Part shown: in pieces, positions 49,045 to 62,500 of the stretch
Layout: each line of letters opens with the position of its first letter
Numbering within the stretch: the first letter of the stretch is position 1
Assembly (NCBI GenBank): GCA_002104895.1
Contig: MCFG01000096.1
Span: forward strand, 1 to 62,500
Reading direction: 5' to 3'
Source of the DNA: Anaeromyces robustus
Lineage: Eukaryota; Neocallimastigomycota; Neocallimastigomycetes; Neocallimastigales; Neocallimastigaceae
Length of the DNA stretch: 62,500 bases
Translations under genes and position numbers: made by a program
The notes under the pieces: model-generated
The model's input: the letters and a program-made list of their open reading frames with translations, nothing else
Told to the model about the DNA's origin: nothing
Databases searched by the model: none

Positions 49045-50230
49045 AGTAATTTATATTTATTAATATATAGGAATATGAATAAAATTTATTGATTATTTTC
49101 ACAAAATATATATTGTTAATGAAAAAAAAAAAAGAAAAAAAAAGATATTGTTTATTGATGATAAAAGCACTATAATATATATGTTATTATATATATTTAT
49201 TATTTAATAATACTATTTCAATTATTTTGTTTTTATTTTTATTTTTGAAGTTAAATCATATAACCATTAATATTATTTATATTTATATTGATAAGTAGAT
49301 TATTGTATTGTATATATTATTTACAAAATTGAAATAATTTTAAAAGTCAAATAAAAATAAAATAAAATAAAAGAAATAAAAAAAAAAAAGTAATCGATAG
49401 AATTATTGATAATTTCGTTATATTAGTATAGTTTTTCTATAATTTCATATTTTTTTTTTTTATTTCAACTTTTTTATTCTTATTTTTATTTTTTTCCTTT
49501 TGGTATTAATGAGAGTTTTAAAGTTTTAAATATATGTTTTTTTTTTTCTATTCCTCCCTTCTTTTCTAAGTTTATTAAAATTAGTATTTGTCGTTTTTTC
49601 TACTTTTTGAATAAATAAAAACAATATGATGTTACTAATTTCTTTCTTTTTTGTTTCTTTTTTTATGTTTTTGTTTTTGTATATTTAAAATAACTGTATT
49701 AAAATTCTAAAATTCTTAAATAATATAATTATATATAATAAAAAAAAATAGATAAATAAATTAATTAATTAATTAATTTAAATTTCTTTCAAATATTTAT
49801 TTAAATTAAATTTCAAAATTTTTCATTCTAATTAATTATTATGTAAAATGTCTTTTAATTACTATTTCTTATAATATATTTTTTCTATAAAATCAATTTT
49901 TTCTTTTTTTTGAAATTTCTTTTTCTTTTTCTTCTTTTTTAATAAAATTATAATATTTAAATATTTTTAAAGTAATAATTAGGTTTAGAAAAATATAGAT
50001 TTTTATTATTATTTGAAATCTTGATATTAGATTTCTTAATGTAATTCTACATATATAAATTTATTATTATAATTAATTTTATTTATCAAAATTAATTCAA
50101 TTATTGATATCTATTTATATAATAATTTATTACTTATTAATTATATAATATAAAAAATTATTTGTTATCTCTTATTGTTAATTTTATTATTTACTTTATT
50201 TTATCAGCTTTATTTTCTTTCTCTTTTTTC

Positions 50231-50261
<31 letters not shown>

Positions 50262-51870
50262 TTTTTTTTTGTATTTTTACTTATTATTAATTTTTTATTT
50301 TAAGAAAAAGAAAATTAAATATATAAAACTCTAATTATAATAAATAAATAATAAATAATAAATAATAAATAATAAAAAAAAAATTAATTATTTTTCTATT
50401 TCATAATTCTATAATTCTATAGTTAATTAATAAATCAATTTCATTATTTAATTATTTATAACAATAATATATTTATAATTATATAATAATATATTTATAA
50501 TTTATATTAAATATAATCATAATGATAATAATTTTAATATATAGATTATAGAACTAATGAATGTGTTTTTTATTATTATTTATAGTTTATGATAATTAGG
50601 TAATAAGATAATATTATTATTTTATTTTTTATGTAATCATATGTATAATCTTTTATCATATTATTATGTATTATATATTATATATGGTTATAAATAACCT
50701 TTTGAAATCATCAATATTATAAGCTTTTTTTTTTAAAACTATTAATGAATAAATCCTACTTAAAATCATAAATTAATAATCAAAGATTATAATATTTTTT
50801 TTATATTATTTTTAACTAATAAAATAAAAATAATAATATGATATATTAAAATATTTAAAATATTCTATTAAAAAAATTAATATAATTTATAATAATATTT
50901 AATTATTTAAATGTTTTATATGTATATGTAGTTAACCAAAAATAGTATATAAGTTAGAGAATATATTTTATATATAATTTTATACATTATTTTTATATTA
51001 TTTTATAACTATTAAAAAATATATGTGTATTTCATATATAGTATTTTCATATTAATTTATGTAAAGTGCTTAAAATATTTTTTATAAATATTTAATTGAT
51101 AAACTTATATTACGATAATATGTTAAAAATTCATAATGAAAAAGCATTATTTTTATCAACTAACAAAAATAATAAATGATAGTCATGATATAAAAATATT
51201 TATATTATGTGTATACTAAAAAAACGATAATATAATATGCTTTTATATCTATAAAGTGTTATAAATAATAATAAAAATAATAATAGTAGATTGCTTAATA
51301 AAATAGTATTAAATATTATAATAATGAGTATTTAGAAAGGCTCACATATATAAATCATGATGCGTTTATTTAAATATGTAATAATTTCAATTTAGAAATA
51401 AATTAAAAGGTTAAGATAATTTTTTACAAGACAATCCAATAATATGGATATAAAAATATTTACATAATTTTTTGTTATCCCTTTTTTCAATTATTTTAAA
51501 GAAAAAGAAAAAAAAAATTTTTTTTTTTCATATTTCTGTTTAATTTTTAATGAGATCGTAGATTTAATAATTTTTTAATTACTATATTTGTATAATAATA
51601 ATTATTATAAAGAAGTCCATAAGTTTTATTAAAAATAAAGTTTAATATTATATTTTATCCATTATGATATTATGATATTTATCATTATGGAATTATTTTA
51701 TAATAATATTTTATATTATAATGTATTATAATGTAGTACAATAATTAATTTATGTAGTAAATTATATGTAATAATATTAAAATAATAATAATAATATAAT
51801 AATAAAGCACGTTTAAATAAAATAAAAAATGTATTTAGATATAATAAAAATAAAAATAAAAAAATTTATT

Positions 51871-51906
51871 TTATGTACAATGCATTACATAATACATTGT
51901 ACATAA
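51871..51906. repeat. 12-bp perfect inverted repeat (hairpin)
   Basis: Arms TTATGTACAATG (51871-51882) and CATTGTACATAA (51895-51906) surround a 12-base loop. It is unusual here because the arms contain G and C. No attached gene. Confidence 0.8.
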
Positions 51907-52776
51907 ATAAATATATATAGTAATAATACGAATAATAATAATAAATGAAAAAAAAAAAAAAATCCTAAAAATTTCTTTATTGTACTCAATTACCATAAAT
52001 AGAAAATTTGTACTTAAATATAAGGTGGTATTTATTTAAAACGTGTATGAATATATCATGTGATATATATATTCTATGTTAAATATACATAATTAATTGT
52101 TTAAAAAATAAGTATAAATTGTTGTTATATATTTGAATATATTCCATCTATTATATATATATATGATTTATAAAAATTTTAATAATATATTATTTATTAA
52201 TTGCCAATATGTAATTAATTGTTTGTTTTTTTGTAAAATATATATTATGATTTGATGATACATTAATTATATATTGACCAATAGATTTGTACATTATTAT
52301 TAAACTGTGTTAATATTTATTATTAAATATAAAAATACTTACCATTTTTGATATTGGATATTATTTTTTATTAAGAATTTCCTTTTTTAAGGTGAATATA
52401 AAATAGAAAAAAAAAAAATATTATATAAAAAATATTTCCATTTTTAAGTTGAATTAAGAATTCTATTTAATATATTTTATTGTATTATATTATATTATAA
52501 TATATATTCAAAGTTTTTTATATATTAAACTTAATTTATTATTATATAATATTATAATATTATATATTACTTTTAATTTAAATATTATAAATAATTAATA
52601 ATTAATAATTAATAATAATTAATAGTAGTTAATAATAATAAAATTTTACTATTAACTAAAAGAATAAAATTGTTTTATATTATATTTTTAAGGGAGAAGA
52701 AACTGTTAAATGCTTAAATATGGTTGGAAATTAAAGTTTGAATCCTTAAACTTATATATATTTTTATCAGTCAAAT

Positions 52777-52779
52777 TAA

Positions 52780-52858
<79 letters not shown>

Positions 52859-52859
52859 A
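52777..52859. repeat. (AAAT)n tetranucleotide array
   Basis: About 20 units of AAAT, ending at the g of aaag (52860). Confidence 0.95.
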
Positions 52860-52965
52860 GATTTTTATATATATTAATTTCATTTTACAATAACTAATAC
52901 TTTTTTAAATTAACTTGTTGGAAATAACGGTAATTCAATGTTTTAGATGTTTTAAATATTTTAAT

Positions 52966-53002
<37 letters not shown>

Positions 53003-56000
53003 CTCAATATTTTTACCAATCCTTTTCTACCATTTTTGTTAATTATATAATAATGTAATAAAATATGAATAAATAAAATTAAATACTATGAGTAATAATA
53101 GTTACATTATTATTGCATAAGTTTTCCTTTTATAGTATTGTTATTTAGTAGTTAAAAACAATTTAATAATAATTAAGTAAAATAAGTAAAGATCATTTTT
53201 ACTTTCTATTAAAAAATTATATTTTATATATATTACAAATATTAATATACATAATAATAATATAATAATTATTAATAATTATTATTAAAGATATTATTAT
53301 AAATATTATTAAAAGTATTAATAATTAATAATAAAATTAGCATTTTTTTCTTTATTCTTTTTTCTTATTTTTTATAAGCCTTTTTTTTAATATAAATCTA
53401 AAAATTAAAAAAAAAAAAAAAAAAAAAACACAAAATAAATAAAACAAGAAATTTTTTTATTAAATAAATAATATTTATTTATTTAATATTTTGATGTTTT
53501 TTATATAATTTAATTATATTATATTACATTATATATTATATTATATTATATTATATTATATTATATTATATTTCTTTATTTGTAATAAAGGTATGGTAAT
53601 TCTTTTTATATATTCCATTTTTTTTATAAGCCATATTTTAAATTTAATAATTTATTATAACAAAATAGTATTTCATTAATATCATGTTAATTTAGTAAAT
53701 AACTTTTACTAAATCAACATTATTTTAATTATATGTCATTTTTTAAAAAAAGAATATATTTTATTATGAAACTTAGAATTTTTATATTGTTTTGACTTAA
53801 ATTTTTGTTTATATTTTATTGTTTTTTTTTTTTTTTCCTTTTTGGTTGTTTTAGTTTTTTTCTTTTTTTGTTTAATCATAGAAAAGTTTCACTATTTATA
53901 TTAATATTATAAATAAATAAAAATAAAAATAAAACTAAAAATTATTTTATATGTATTTCTTTTTTTTTTTTTTTTAATTATTTTTTCTTTCAATTTTTTT
54001 TAAACTTTAATTAATAATAAATAATTATTATAATAATATAATATAAATTAAAAATTATACTTCAAACGTTGTTAAATTATTACATCACATTATTATTTTT
54101 AATATAATCATATAAACATATAAAAAGTAGATGTATGAATAGATAAATAATAAATAATTAATTATATAATTATTATAATTTAATAAATGAATAAACAATA
54201 ACTTAAATAAATAAATAGGTATTATTAATTATTAAATATTAATTAAATATTAAATATTAAATATTAAAAATTAAATATTAAAAATAGATATATAATAAAT
54301 AATAAATAATAAATAAATAATAAATAATAAATAATAAATAATAAATAATATAAAAAAAAATTTTTTTTTTTCAAATAAATATTAATTTAAAGATTATCAT
54401 TTTTATTATATTTAATTAATTTATAGGCTTTTAATTTTTTTTTATTTATTTATTATTTGATTTTATTTATTTATTTATTTGTATTTATATTTATTTATTA
54501 TTAGATATAATTATATAAATTCCTTTAATAGTAATAATCCATAAAATTCAGGATTAAAAAAATTTTTTACATTATTGAATTATATTACAATGAATAATAT
54601 ATACAACATATATTAATATATATTATTAATATATATATACAATATTGTAATAGTATTGATGACATTCATTTATATGATAAGGTATTGAAATAACTAAAAA
54701 AGGAAAATTGATGAAGATTTTTTTTTATTATTATCATAATTAGTGAATAAGGATTTTTATATAAAAGAAAATTATTATAATTATTATAATATTTTTCTTT
54801 TATATATATGAAATTTATAAGAAATGTTTTATATATAATGCATTAGGCTTTTTTATTTATTTTATTTTATCTGTTTTTATATAATTTATTATATAATATC
54901 TCATTATATAATATTTAATATTTTATAAGGCTTTTTCTTTACTTTGAAGTTAATCATCATAGGCATGACTTGTTTTTTTTTTTTTTTAAATTATTTAATA
55001 TTATTCTTTTAGAAATGGTAAAAATTATTTTTATATTAAATAAAATAGAAAAGAATTTATTTTATAATATATATTAACATATTAACAATATATATAAAAT
55101 ATATTATATAAAATATATTAATATATTGTATATTGTATTTTAATGTATTATATTCCTTAAAATTTTATTTGCCAAAATACATATTATATTATATATAATA
55201 TAATATAATAATATATAATGAATATAATAATAATATATTATAATATATTATTATTATATATTTATAATATATTTTAATTATAGTCTGATTATTTTAAGAA
55301 ATAATATTAATTTTTTGATTAATGACTTAACAATTTGTTATATAAATAATAAAATTGTATTAAGAAGTTTTTTTTTTTTTTTTTTCTCAAATAAAAAAAA
55401 AATAAAATTATAAATAAAAAACTAAAATAAAAATAATAAAAAGATAATAATAATTAATAAAATAAAAATAATAAGAAAATAATAAATATTAATAAAATTA
55501 AATAAAGAAATATAAAAAATAACTTTTATATTTTATAAATGGGTATTTCTTATCACCTTCTTTTTTAAATAATTAATAAAGAAGAGAAAAAAGAAATTTA
55601 TAATTATCCAAAGTGTATTTATTTATTAACAATATTTAAAAAGGTTAATTGTATTTTAACACTTTAAAAGAAATATAAAAATAATAAAGGATAGTTTATA
55701 TAGTGTATTCAGGATTTTTTATCAATACTAATATCATCAATTATTTATTTTTTATGTTCGAGAATTGTTAATAAAAAGATTACAATATAATTAATAAATT
55801 AAAAATACACAATTATTAAATAATTTTTTAAAAACAAGAACAAAAAAAAAAAAGTTTTAAAATAAAAAGAAACATACAAGAGAAATAAAACAAATAAATA
55901 TTTATAATTTTATATCAAAAGGAAAAAGGAGAAACAAATAAAAAAAAAGTTATAATATATCAAAATTTAAATTTTAACCAATAATAATCATCAATTTATC

Positions 56001-56565
56001 ATTAAACCATAGATAAAACAATTTTTTAATTACTTCAGTTATTATCTTTTTTTTCCTTATAAATAGTTTTATTTTTTTTTTCTTGTAAAATTTTTCTTTT
56101 ATTGTATTTTATAATCATAAATTATATATATAATATATATATATTTTAAATATAATTTTTTTCTTTTATATAAATAAGGGGTTAGTTTTATAATATATAT
56201 TCTTTTTTATATATAAAGTTATTTTCATTTATTATTTGATAAAAAGTGAAAATTTGTAAGAATTTAAATTTAAAAAAGGTAATATATATTTTCTATCACT
56301 TTCACCTGTTATTAAAATAATTGTATATATATATTCAACGGAATTAAAAATTCTCAGAAATAATTAAAAATACAAAAAGTAGTATATATATACATGTTTA
56401 CGTTTTAAAATTAAATATTTTTAAACAAAAAATTTATTAAGAAAAAAAATAAAATCAAAGCAAAATTTTTTTTTCTTTAAAAAAAAAAATTAAAACAGAA
56501 ATTTAATAATATAAAAAAATAATAACAAAAAATAAAAATAAAAAAAAAAAAAAAAAAAAAAAAAA

Positions 56566-58743
56566 ATGAGAGAAGCAAATTTTTCTAATTTTGCCTTAAA
56601 TAGAGCCGCTATTGTCATAACAAATAATATGTATGACCGTCGTGCTCTTGATAGCACCTCTACACTTCCATTAAGTATTAGTTTATCTAATTTATTAACT
56701 CTTTGTAATGCTTCTAATAAAATTAGAGAACAAATAGCGAAAGATGGTGCTGTTGAACAACTTGTATGTATATTAAAAAACAGAAAATATAGAAATATGC
56801 AAAATAAAATTTGGTCATTGGCTTTTCGTTGTTTAGCTATAACGGCCATCCGTGGTAATGGAAAAATAAGAAGAAAGATTATTTATTCAGGTAAATTTAA
56901 TATAATCTTTTATATATTATGATTATATAATTTAGTGAATAATTCATTTATAATAATAATCTTATAATAATCTAATAATAATGATTATTAATAATAATCA
57001 TCAATAAATCATAAATTAATATTTTAATAACAACATAATAATAATAATAATGATTATTAATAATAATCAATAAATAATAAATTAATATTTTAATAACAAC
57101 ATAATAATAATAATAATGATTATTAATAATAATCAATAAATAATAAATTAATATTTTAATAACAACATAATAATAATAATAATGATTATTAATAATAATC
57201 AATAAATAATAAATTAATATTTTAATAACAACATAATAATAATAATAATGATTATTAATAATAATCAATAAATAATAAATTAATATTTTAATAACAACAT
57301 TATTATTATTATTATTATTATTCATATAATTAATAAATATTGAATATAATTATTGTAATAGGTACCATTCCTGTGATAGTAGAACGTTTATTATTACAAT
57401 TTCAAAAAGTTGTAGAACATATTCAAAAAGAACAAATTGAAATGTATCTTAGTTATCAAACTGAATCTCCACAACTTGTTTCAGGAAATGAACATTCAGA
57501 TTCTTCTGTTAATGATAATAATTCAAATGTTTCCTATTTAAATGATGAAACTAATTCACCATTATTTTATAATACAACATTTTCTACCTCACCTAAATTT
57601 CAAAACTATTTATATAATGAAATTGGTTTATCAGCAAATGGCACTAATGAAAATGTAAATGCTGCTACTGCTCTTTCAGTTAATTTAATGGTTGGTGGAC
57701 GTCGCCGCCGTCGTAGTAGTGGCAGTAGTAGTTACAGTAGTTTATTCGGAAATACAACACCACAAGGTAAATCACAACAAGAATTACTTACATTTTATTG
57801 TTATAAACAAAATATTGTAAAGTATATGTGGCATCATGTTAAGAAGCAAGGTCATAATAATAATACTATATCAAATACTAATGGTAGAAATAATGGTCTT
57901 GATAATATTAGAGAAGAAGATACTAATGAAACAGTTACTATTCAACAAGAAGGTATAAATAATCTTGAACTTATTGCTAATCCAATTCCACAACCAGTTA
58001 TTGAAAATGCAAATGATGCTTCAAGCTCTGTGGAAAATTCTGAAATTTCTAGTTCTACTACTAATAGTAGTCAAACTATGAATGGTAATGTTTATAAAAT
58101 TTTAAATCTTTCAGAATTATATCCTAGCATTTTCAAAAAATTAAAATTTTCAGTTGAGGATTTTGTTTTGGCTCTTAAAATGATTGCTTGTACCTGTAAA
58201 TATAGTGACATTCGTAGTATCATGAGTAATCAAAGCCATATAGAACATGATATCTATCAACTTATAGAATTCTTTACCACTTCTTCTCATCCCCCAGAAA
58301 TTCGCTATTGGGCAACTATTATTATGCGTAATGCTTTTAAAAAGAATAGCCAAAATTTGAGAATGTGTTCAAATCTTAATTGTTTAAAGATGGAATCATA
58401 CCCAAGAGAGTTTTCAAAATGTGGTCGTTGTCAAGTAAATGCTTATTGTTCACGTGAATGCCAAAAAGCAGCTTGGATTACTGGCCATCGTCATTGGTGT
58501 GTTGATCATTCAACCCTTCAACAATTTAATAATACTGCTGCTCTTAATGCTCTTAATGCTTCTAATGCTAATCGTATATTTAATAATAATAGTAGTAATA
58601 CTAATAATTTAACAGTTAATACTAGTACAGCTTTAACTCAACAACAATTATTATTACAACAATTAGCATTACAACGTCAACAATTATTACAACAACAACA
58701 ACAACAACAACAATCAGTAAATACAACTACAACCTCAGCGTAA
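56566..58743 (+). CDS. MUB1: MUB1/samB-type MYND zinc-finger protein
   Basis: In yeast, Mub1 works with the E3 ligase Ubr2 to ubiquitinate the proteasome regulator Rpn4; samB of filamentous fungi affects morphogenesis. Exons 56566-56890 and 57362-58743 give 568 residues, with the junction in phase 1 (SG-TIPVIVER). The N-terminus (MREANFSNFALNRAAIVI, MYDRRALDSTSTLPLSISL) is the conserved start of the family, followed by an armadillo-like helical region (about 20-150). A variable Asn/Ser-rich middle includes VGGRRRRRSSGSSS. The MYND finger begins at Cys444 (CSNLNCLKM, CGRCQVNAYCSRECQKAAW, GHRHWC) and has the full Cys/His set. The tail is poly-Gln. The ATG is preceded by an unbroken run of 26 A. 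The intron carries a 66-bp minisatellite. Confidence 0.93.
56980..57300. repeat. 66-bp minisatellite (~5 copies) in the MUB1 intron
   Basis: Each copy ends ttaatattttaataacaac, at 57034, 57100, 57166, 57232 and 57298, so the period is exactly 66 bp. Copies 2-5 are essentially identical and copy 1 is diverged (atcatcaataaatcata). Each unit contains the inverted repeat atgattattaataataatca. The minus-strand frame through it is an artefact. Confidence 0.95.
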
Positions 58744-60471
58744 ATATAATAAATAATAAAATTTAACTTCAAACTGCTAGCGTAAATAAAACAAAAAATA
58801 TTTCCTATATATATAAAACTCATTATTTCATCATAAATAATAATCATTATTTTTTTTAACATAATTCATAAAAAAGAATGCTCAAAATCATTCCTATTAT
58901 CAACTTTTCATTTAGAATAATAACATAAATTATTCTCAAAGAAAGATATAGATTGAATAAGTATTGGGTAAAAAAAAATAATAATAGTAGTAATAAAGTA
59001 TATAGATTAGAGAAAAAATGTTATTTTTTTTACCAATATTTTACAATTTTCTTTCATTTTTGCCATTAATTTAAAAATACATTTACATTTAATATTTTAA
59101 TTATTTTGATTTTTTAATCATGAAAGTATAATTAATACAAAAAAAATTATACCAAAGTAATTATTATTACATCAACAATTTTAAATTGGATTATATATAA
59201 TATATCTTTTTTTTTTTTTTTTATATAAAAATTTTTCTTTACCTGTTTATTAACAATATCATGGATAAAAAAAAAAAAAAAAGATTAGAAATCAAAACTA
59301 TAAATACATTTTATTAACCATCATATATATATACATTTCGTCATCATTTTTAATCATAATAATTTAATTATCATATGTATATATTTTTTTTTAACATAAT
59401 TTATAATTGATAATCACATTAATTTGAAAACAAAATAGATATAAAAAAAATATTTATTTATCTATTATATATGAATCATAAATTAAGAAAGAAAAAAAAA
59501 TATATTCATCTACATTACAATAAACCAGCTATCATTTATATATATATTTATTAATTTTATAAATAGAATTTTCTATAATTAAATTAAGCTTTATATATAT
59601 TTACATTTCATGAACATAAACATAAACATAAACATAAACATAATCATAATCATAATCACGCATAGTAATTTATTTTAACAAAAAACATAAACAAAAACGG
59701 AAACATAAAATAATAATAATGAAAAATAAAACAATAAAAAACAAAACAAAACAAAACAAAAAAACAAAAAAAAAAAAAAAAAAATAAAACAAAAAGATAA
59801 AAAGGTTAAAATAACAAAGAAAGAAAATAAAAAAAATATTATATATATATATGAAATTTTCAATATAGATATAATATATTTGTAATTTAAAGAGTATATA
59901 TTATTTTCTTTTTAATAACCTTTTTTATTTATAAACAAATAATAATACTATAACAACTAAAATAGTTATAATCATCAATTATTGTTTAAAAAAATAAAAA
60001 CAAGAAAAATATTTATTTTTATTTTAGTTTGAAAATCAAAAAATATAAAATTAAAGATAATAATTAAAACAAGCAAAAAGTAAAAATAATAACAAATAAA
60101 TAAATACATAAAAAAAATTGTCAATTTAGCAAGCAAAATTAATCTCATCTCTAATGCATACGTTACGTATTAAATATAATATACATACAAAAACAAAAAA
60201 CAAAATCAAAAAAAAAAAAAAAAGAAAAAGAAAGAATAAATAATGAATAATAATAAAAAAGTAAAAATAAAAACTATATATATAACATGAAGGAAAAAAA
60301 AAAAATAAATAAATTAATAAAAGAAATTCTAATTAGTTATATATGTATAATAGTTTTTAATTTTATCTTTTTTGTATTTAAGAATAATTTATATAGATAA
60401 ATATAATAAGAAAAAAGACAATCATAATTTATTAAAAATAATAATAAAATAAATAAAAATAAATATATATA

Positions 60472-60505
<34 letters not shown>

Positions 60506-60587
60506 TACATGATTAGATCTTTAAAGTTTGTGTATATTTATAATATGTGTGTATTTGTATTTTCATTTGAATTTGAATTTGTGTTTA

Positions 60588-60618
<31 letters not shown>

Positions 60619-60728
60619 GATGCAGTTATATATATAAATGTTATATATATATAATATATTAAAATATTATAATACCTATTAATACATATTTATAATATTT
60701 ATTTTGACTCTTTTGAAATTTTCTTTTA

Positions 60729-60776
<48 letters not shown>

Positions 60777-60815
60777 TTAAGATGAATGAACTAAAACAAA
60801 ACAAATGAAATGACT

Positions 60816-60848
<33 letters not shown>

Positions 60849-62500
60849 GCTGATAATACAAAAGGATTAGCCAATGGGGAAAATACTTCTATTAATGATA
60901 ATAATTTTCCAACATAATAATTTAATAGATCTAATATCGGAATAATATTAACAACTTATACCATATAATATAAAGTCTTTTACTTAAATTCTAAATTCCT
61001 ATATCTTTTAAATTAATTTTTTTTTTTTTTTGATGATTAAAGTTTTATTTTTCTTGTTATGGTTACTTTATTTATGAATTTTTTTATATTTTTAATTAAA
61101 AAAATTTTTAATAATAATTAAAGTTATATATCCATTATATTTAACAATATAACAATATATATATATATATGTTTTTTTTTTTTGGTTAATATTTTTATGC
61201 TGTTAATAATTATTTTAATAATAATATACATTTTTAATTTTTTTTTTTTTTTAATTTTAATAAATTATATAAATATATATTTTCTTTAATGCCTTTTATA
61301 ATTATTACATTTTTTTTTTAGATTCATCAAATGAGACACATTGAATATATCGGAATTTAATTCCTTGTTTCATTATTTCTCTGTCAACATCTTTTTATTC
61401 TTCTATTATTTATTAAAATAAGACATTTTTGATAATACAATTTTATTTTTATTTTTAATTTAATTTTTAAATTTTAATTTTAATTTTATTTTTTTTTTTA
61501 TTTTTTATATTTTTTCAATTTTTTTTTTAAAAAAAAAAAGGAAAAATTATAATTTAACATTAATATGTATATATATTTAATATATAAGAGAGGAAAGTAA
61601 TTATATTTAAGTTTATATGGTGTATCAATTATAAAAGGTTATATTTTGATCAGTTAAAAAAAAATTATTATTAAATTGATCAAAAAGAAAAACTTTATAA
61701 TAATTATTATTATTGATTATATTAATAAAAATTCATTATAAATGTTCAATTTAAAGGTATATTTTTTTATTCAATTTTTTAATAATAAATTATTTCTTTA
61801 ATTATTATAATATTTTTTTTTAATCAATATTATCATTATAATATACAATTATTATAATATTTTTTAATTTTAATAATTTATATTATTTATATTATATTAT
61901 AATACTATATAATATCATAATAATATTTTATTATATTTGTATGTGATTTTGAATTTTGATAAAAATAATTAATTATATACACAAAAAATTTCATATTTCA
62001 TACCAAATGTAGTATAATTAATAAATCAATAGTTTTATGAACATAAAATTTAATTGATAAAAATGATATTTATTTAAACAAAAAAAAAATAATAATTAAA
62101 AAAAAAAAAAAATGGATACATTATGTACCTTATGTATAAGATAAAAAAATCTATTTATACATAATTTTTTCATAAATAAAAAATACTTTATTAAACATTT
62201 ATTATAGAATATAATAAATATAATTTTAATAATAAAAGTTAAAAAAAAAAAAGTTAATCGAGTAATCATTAATAATTAATAACAATAGTAATAACTATAA
62301 CAAATAATTTTTAAAATATTGAAAACCTAATATTAAATAATATATTATTAATTAAAAATACCATTTTTTATTTTTTTTTAAAATGGTATTAATATTATCA
62401 TACATTTATTAAGTATATAAAAATAAAATTACTAAGAAAGAAATCTTTTGTATAATTTATGCTTCTATTTATAATAACCTTTTTTTTTTTATATTTATAT
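58744..62500. other. AT-rich stretch after MUB1 with two possible exon fragments
   Basis: Mostly A/T homopolymers and microsatellites. Two islands have richer composition. Positions 60848-60918 read on the plus strand LADNTKGLANGENTSIND then FPT-stop. Positions 61322-61400 read on the minus strand DVDREIMKQGIKFRYIQCV then SFDES, or on the plus strand a short tail after a canonical tttttttttag acceptor. Neither can be built into a gene within the window. A gene crossing the right edge, or fragments of a decayed gene, are both possible. Confidence 0.35.
59614..59658. repeat. (CATAAA)/(CATAAT) hexanucleotide array
   Basis: About four to five CATAAA units run into three to four CATAAT units, in the region downstream of MUB1. 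Confidence 0.9.

Larger units (their letters stand above)
49045..56565. other. 7.5-kb gene-free AT-rich stretch between divergent genes
   Basis: Lies between the start of the phosphodiesterase gene (-) and MUB1 (+). I find no coding exon, tRNA or rRNA. It contains an AAAT array (52777-52859), a hairpin (51871-51906), ATTAT-type repeats (about 53520-53573) and many A/T homopolymers. Both genes' promoters must lie near its ends. Confidence 0.65.

Noticed and set aside
52687-52750. tRNA-like sequence with a gtttgaatcc B-box-like motif and TTTAAGG/CCTTAAA ends
   Set aside because: Only 64 bases, and no consistent D, anticodon and T arms can be drawn; the T-like hairpin uses the same bases as the supposed acceptor stem.
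57000-57300. CRISPR-like regular spacing
   Set aside because: The unit is a continuous 66-bp tandem repeat with no unique spacers, in an intron of a eukaryotic gene.
56972-57325. Minus-strand repeat protein (NHYYYYYVVIKILIYYLL units)
   Set aside because: Lies in the MUB1 intron and simply translates the 66-bp minisatellite.
59675-59863. Minus-strand Phe/Cys-rich 62-residue frame
   Set aside because: Comes from AAAAC and A-rich runs; no conserved features.

Overview
This window is nuclear DNA from a very AT-rich, intron-containing eukaryote, almost certainly a fungus. Genes recognised by family include a neutral trehalase with the fungal calcium-binding and phospho-regulatory front end, a MUB1/samB-type MYND protein, a PAS-kinase-type protein kinase, and a yeast-style NPP ecto-phosphodiesterase. 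Extreme AT content, asparagine-rich proteins, very long A/T microsatellites and a gene that looks bacterial in origin together suggest an anaerobic gut fungus (Neocallimastigomycota). That placement is inference, not proof.

Layout. Positions 1-2.6 kb: AT-rich, with possible remnants of a minus-strand membrane-protein gene. 2.66-7.78 kb (+): an intronless 1708-residue secreted protein carrying six nearly identical ZinT/YodA-like domains joined by Lys/Glu/Asp linkers. 8.3-10.56 kb (+): an internally deleted non-LTR retrotransposon with leader, small ORF, endonuclease remnant and poly(A) tail. 10.6-14.0 kb: fold-back sequences and microsatellites. 14.0-18.15 kb (+): neutral trehalase, 6 exons. 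21.3-24.0 kb (+): Ariadne-class RBR ubiquitin ligase, 5 exons. 25.1-26.6 kb (-): inner-membrane signal peptidase (IMP-type), 3 exons. 27.1-32.4 kb (-): DYRK1-class kinase, 6 exons. 34.2-34.6 kb: a 446-bp uninterrupted AAT array. 35.5-38.4 kb (-): PAS-kinase-type kinase, 10 exons including a 10-nt microexon. 41.1-44.4 kb (-): coiled-coil protein, 2 exons. 46.5-49.0 kb (-): ecto-nucleotide pyrophosphatase/phosphodiesterase, 7 exons. 49.0-56.6 kb: about 7.5 kb with no gene I can see. 56.6-58.7 kb (+): MUB1/samB, 2 exons. 58.7-62.5 kb: AT-rich with two short higher-complexity islands.

The exon models were built by hand. Each joined reading frame has a length divisible by three and keeps family motifs continuous across the junctions, which is the main support for them. 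The genes are unlinked housekeeping and signalling functions rather than a cluster: trehalose mobilisation, ubiquitin transfer, organelle protein maturation, nutrient and growth kinases, and extracellular nucleotide hydrolysis. The one clearly unusual locus is the six-copy ZinT-like surface protein. Its repeats lack the histidines expected for zinc binding, and their variants follow an A-B-C-B-A-C order that points to recent block duplication. The retrotransposon remnant lies directly downstream.
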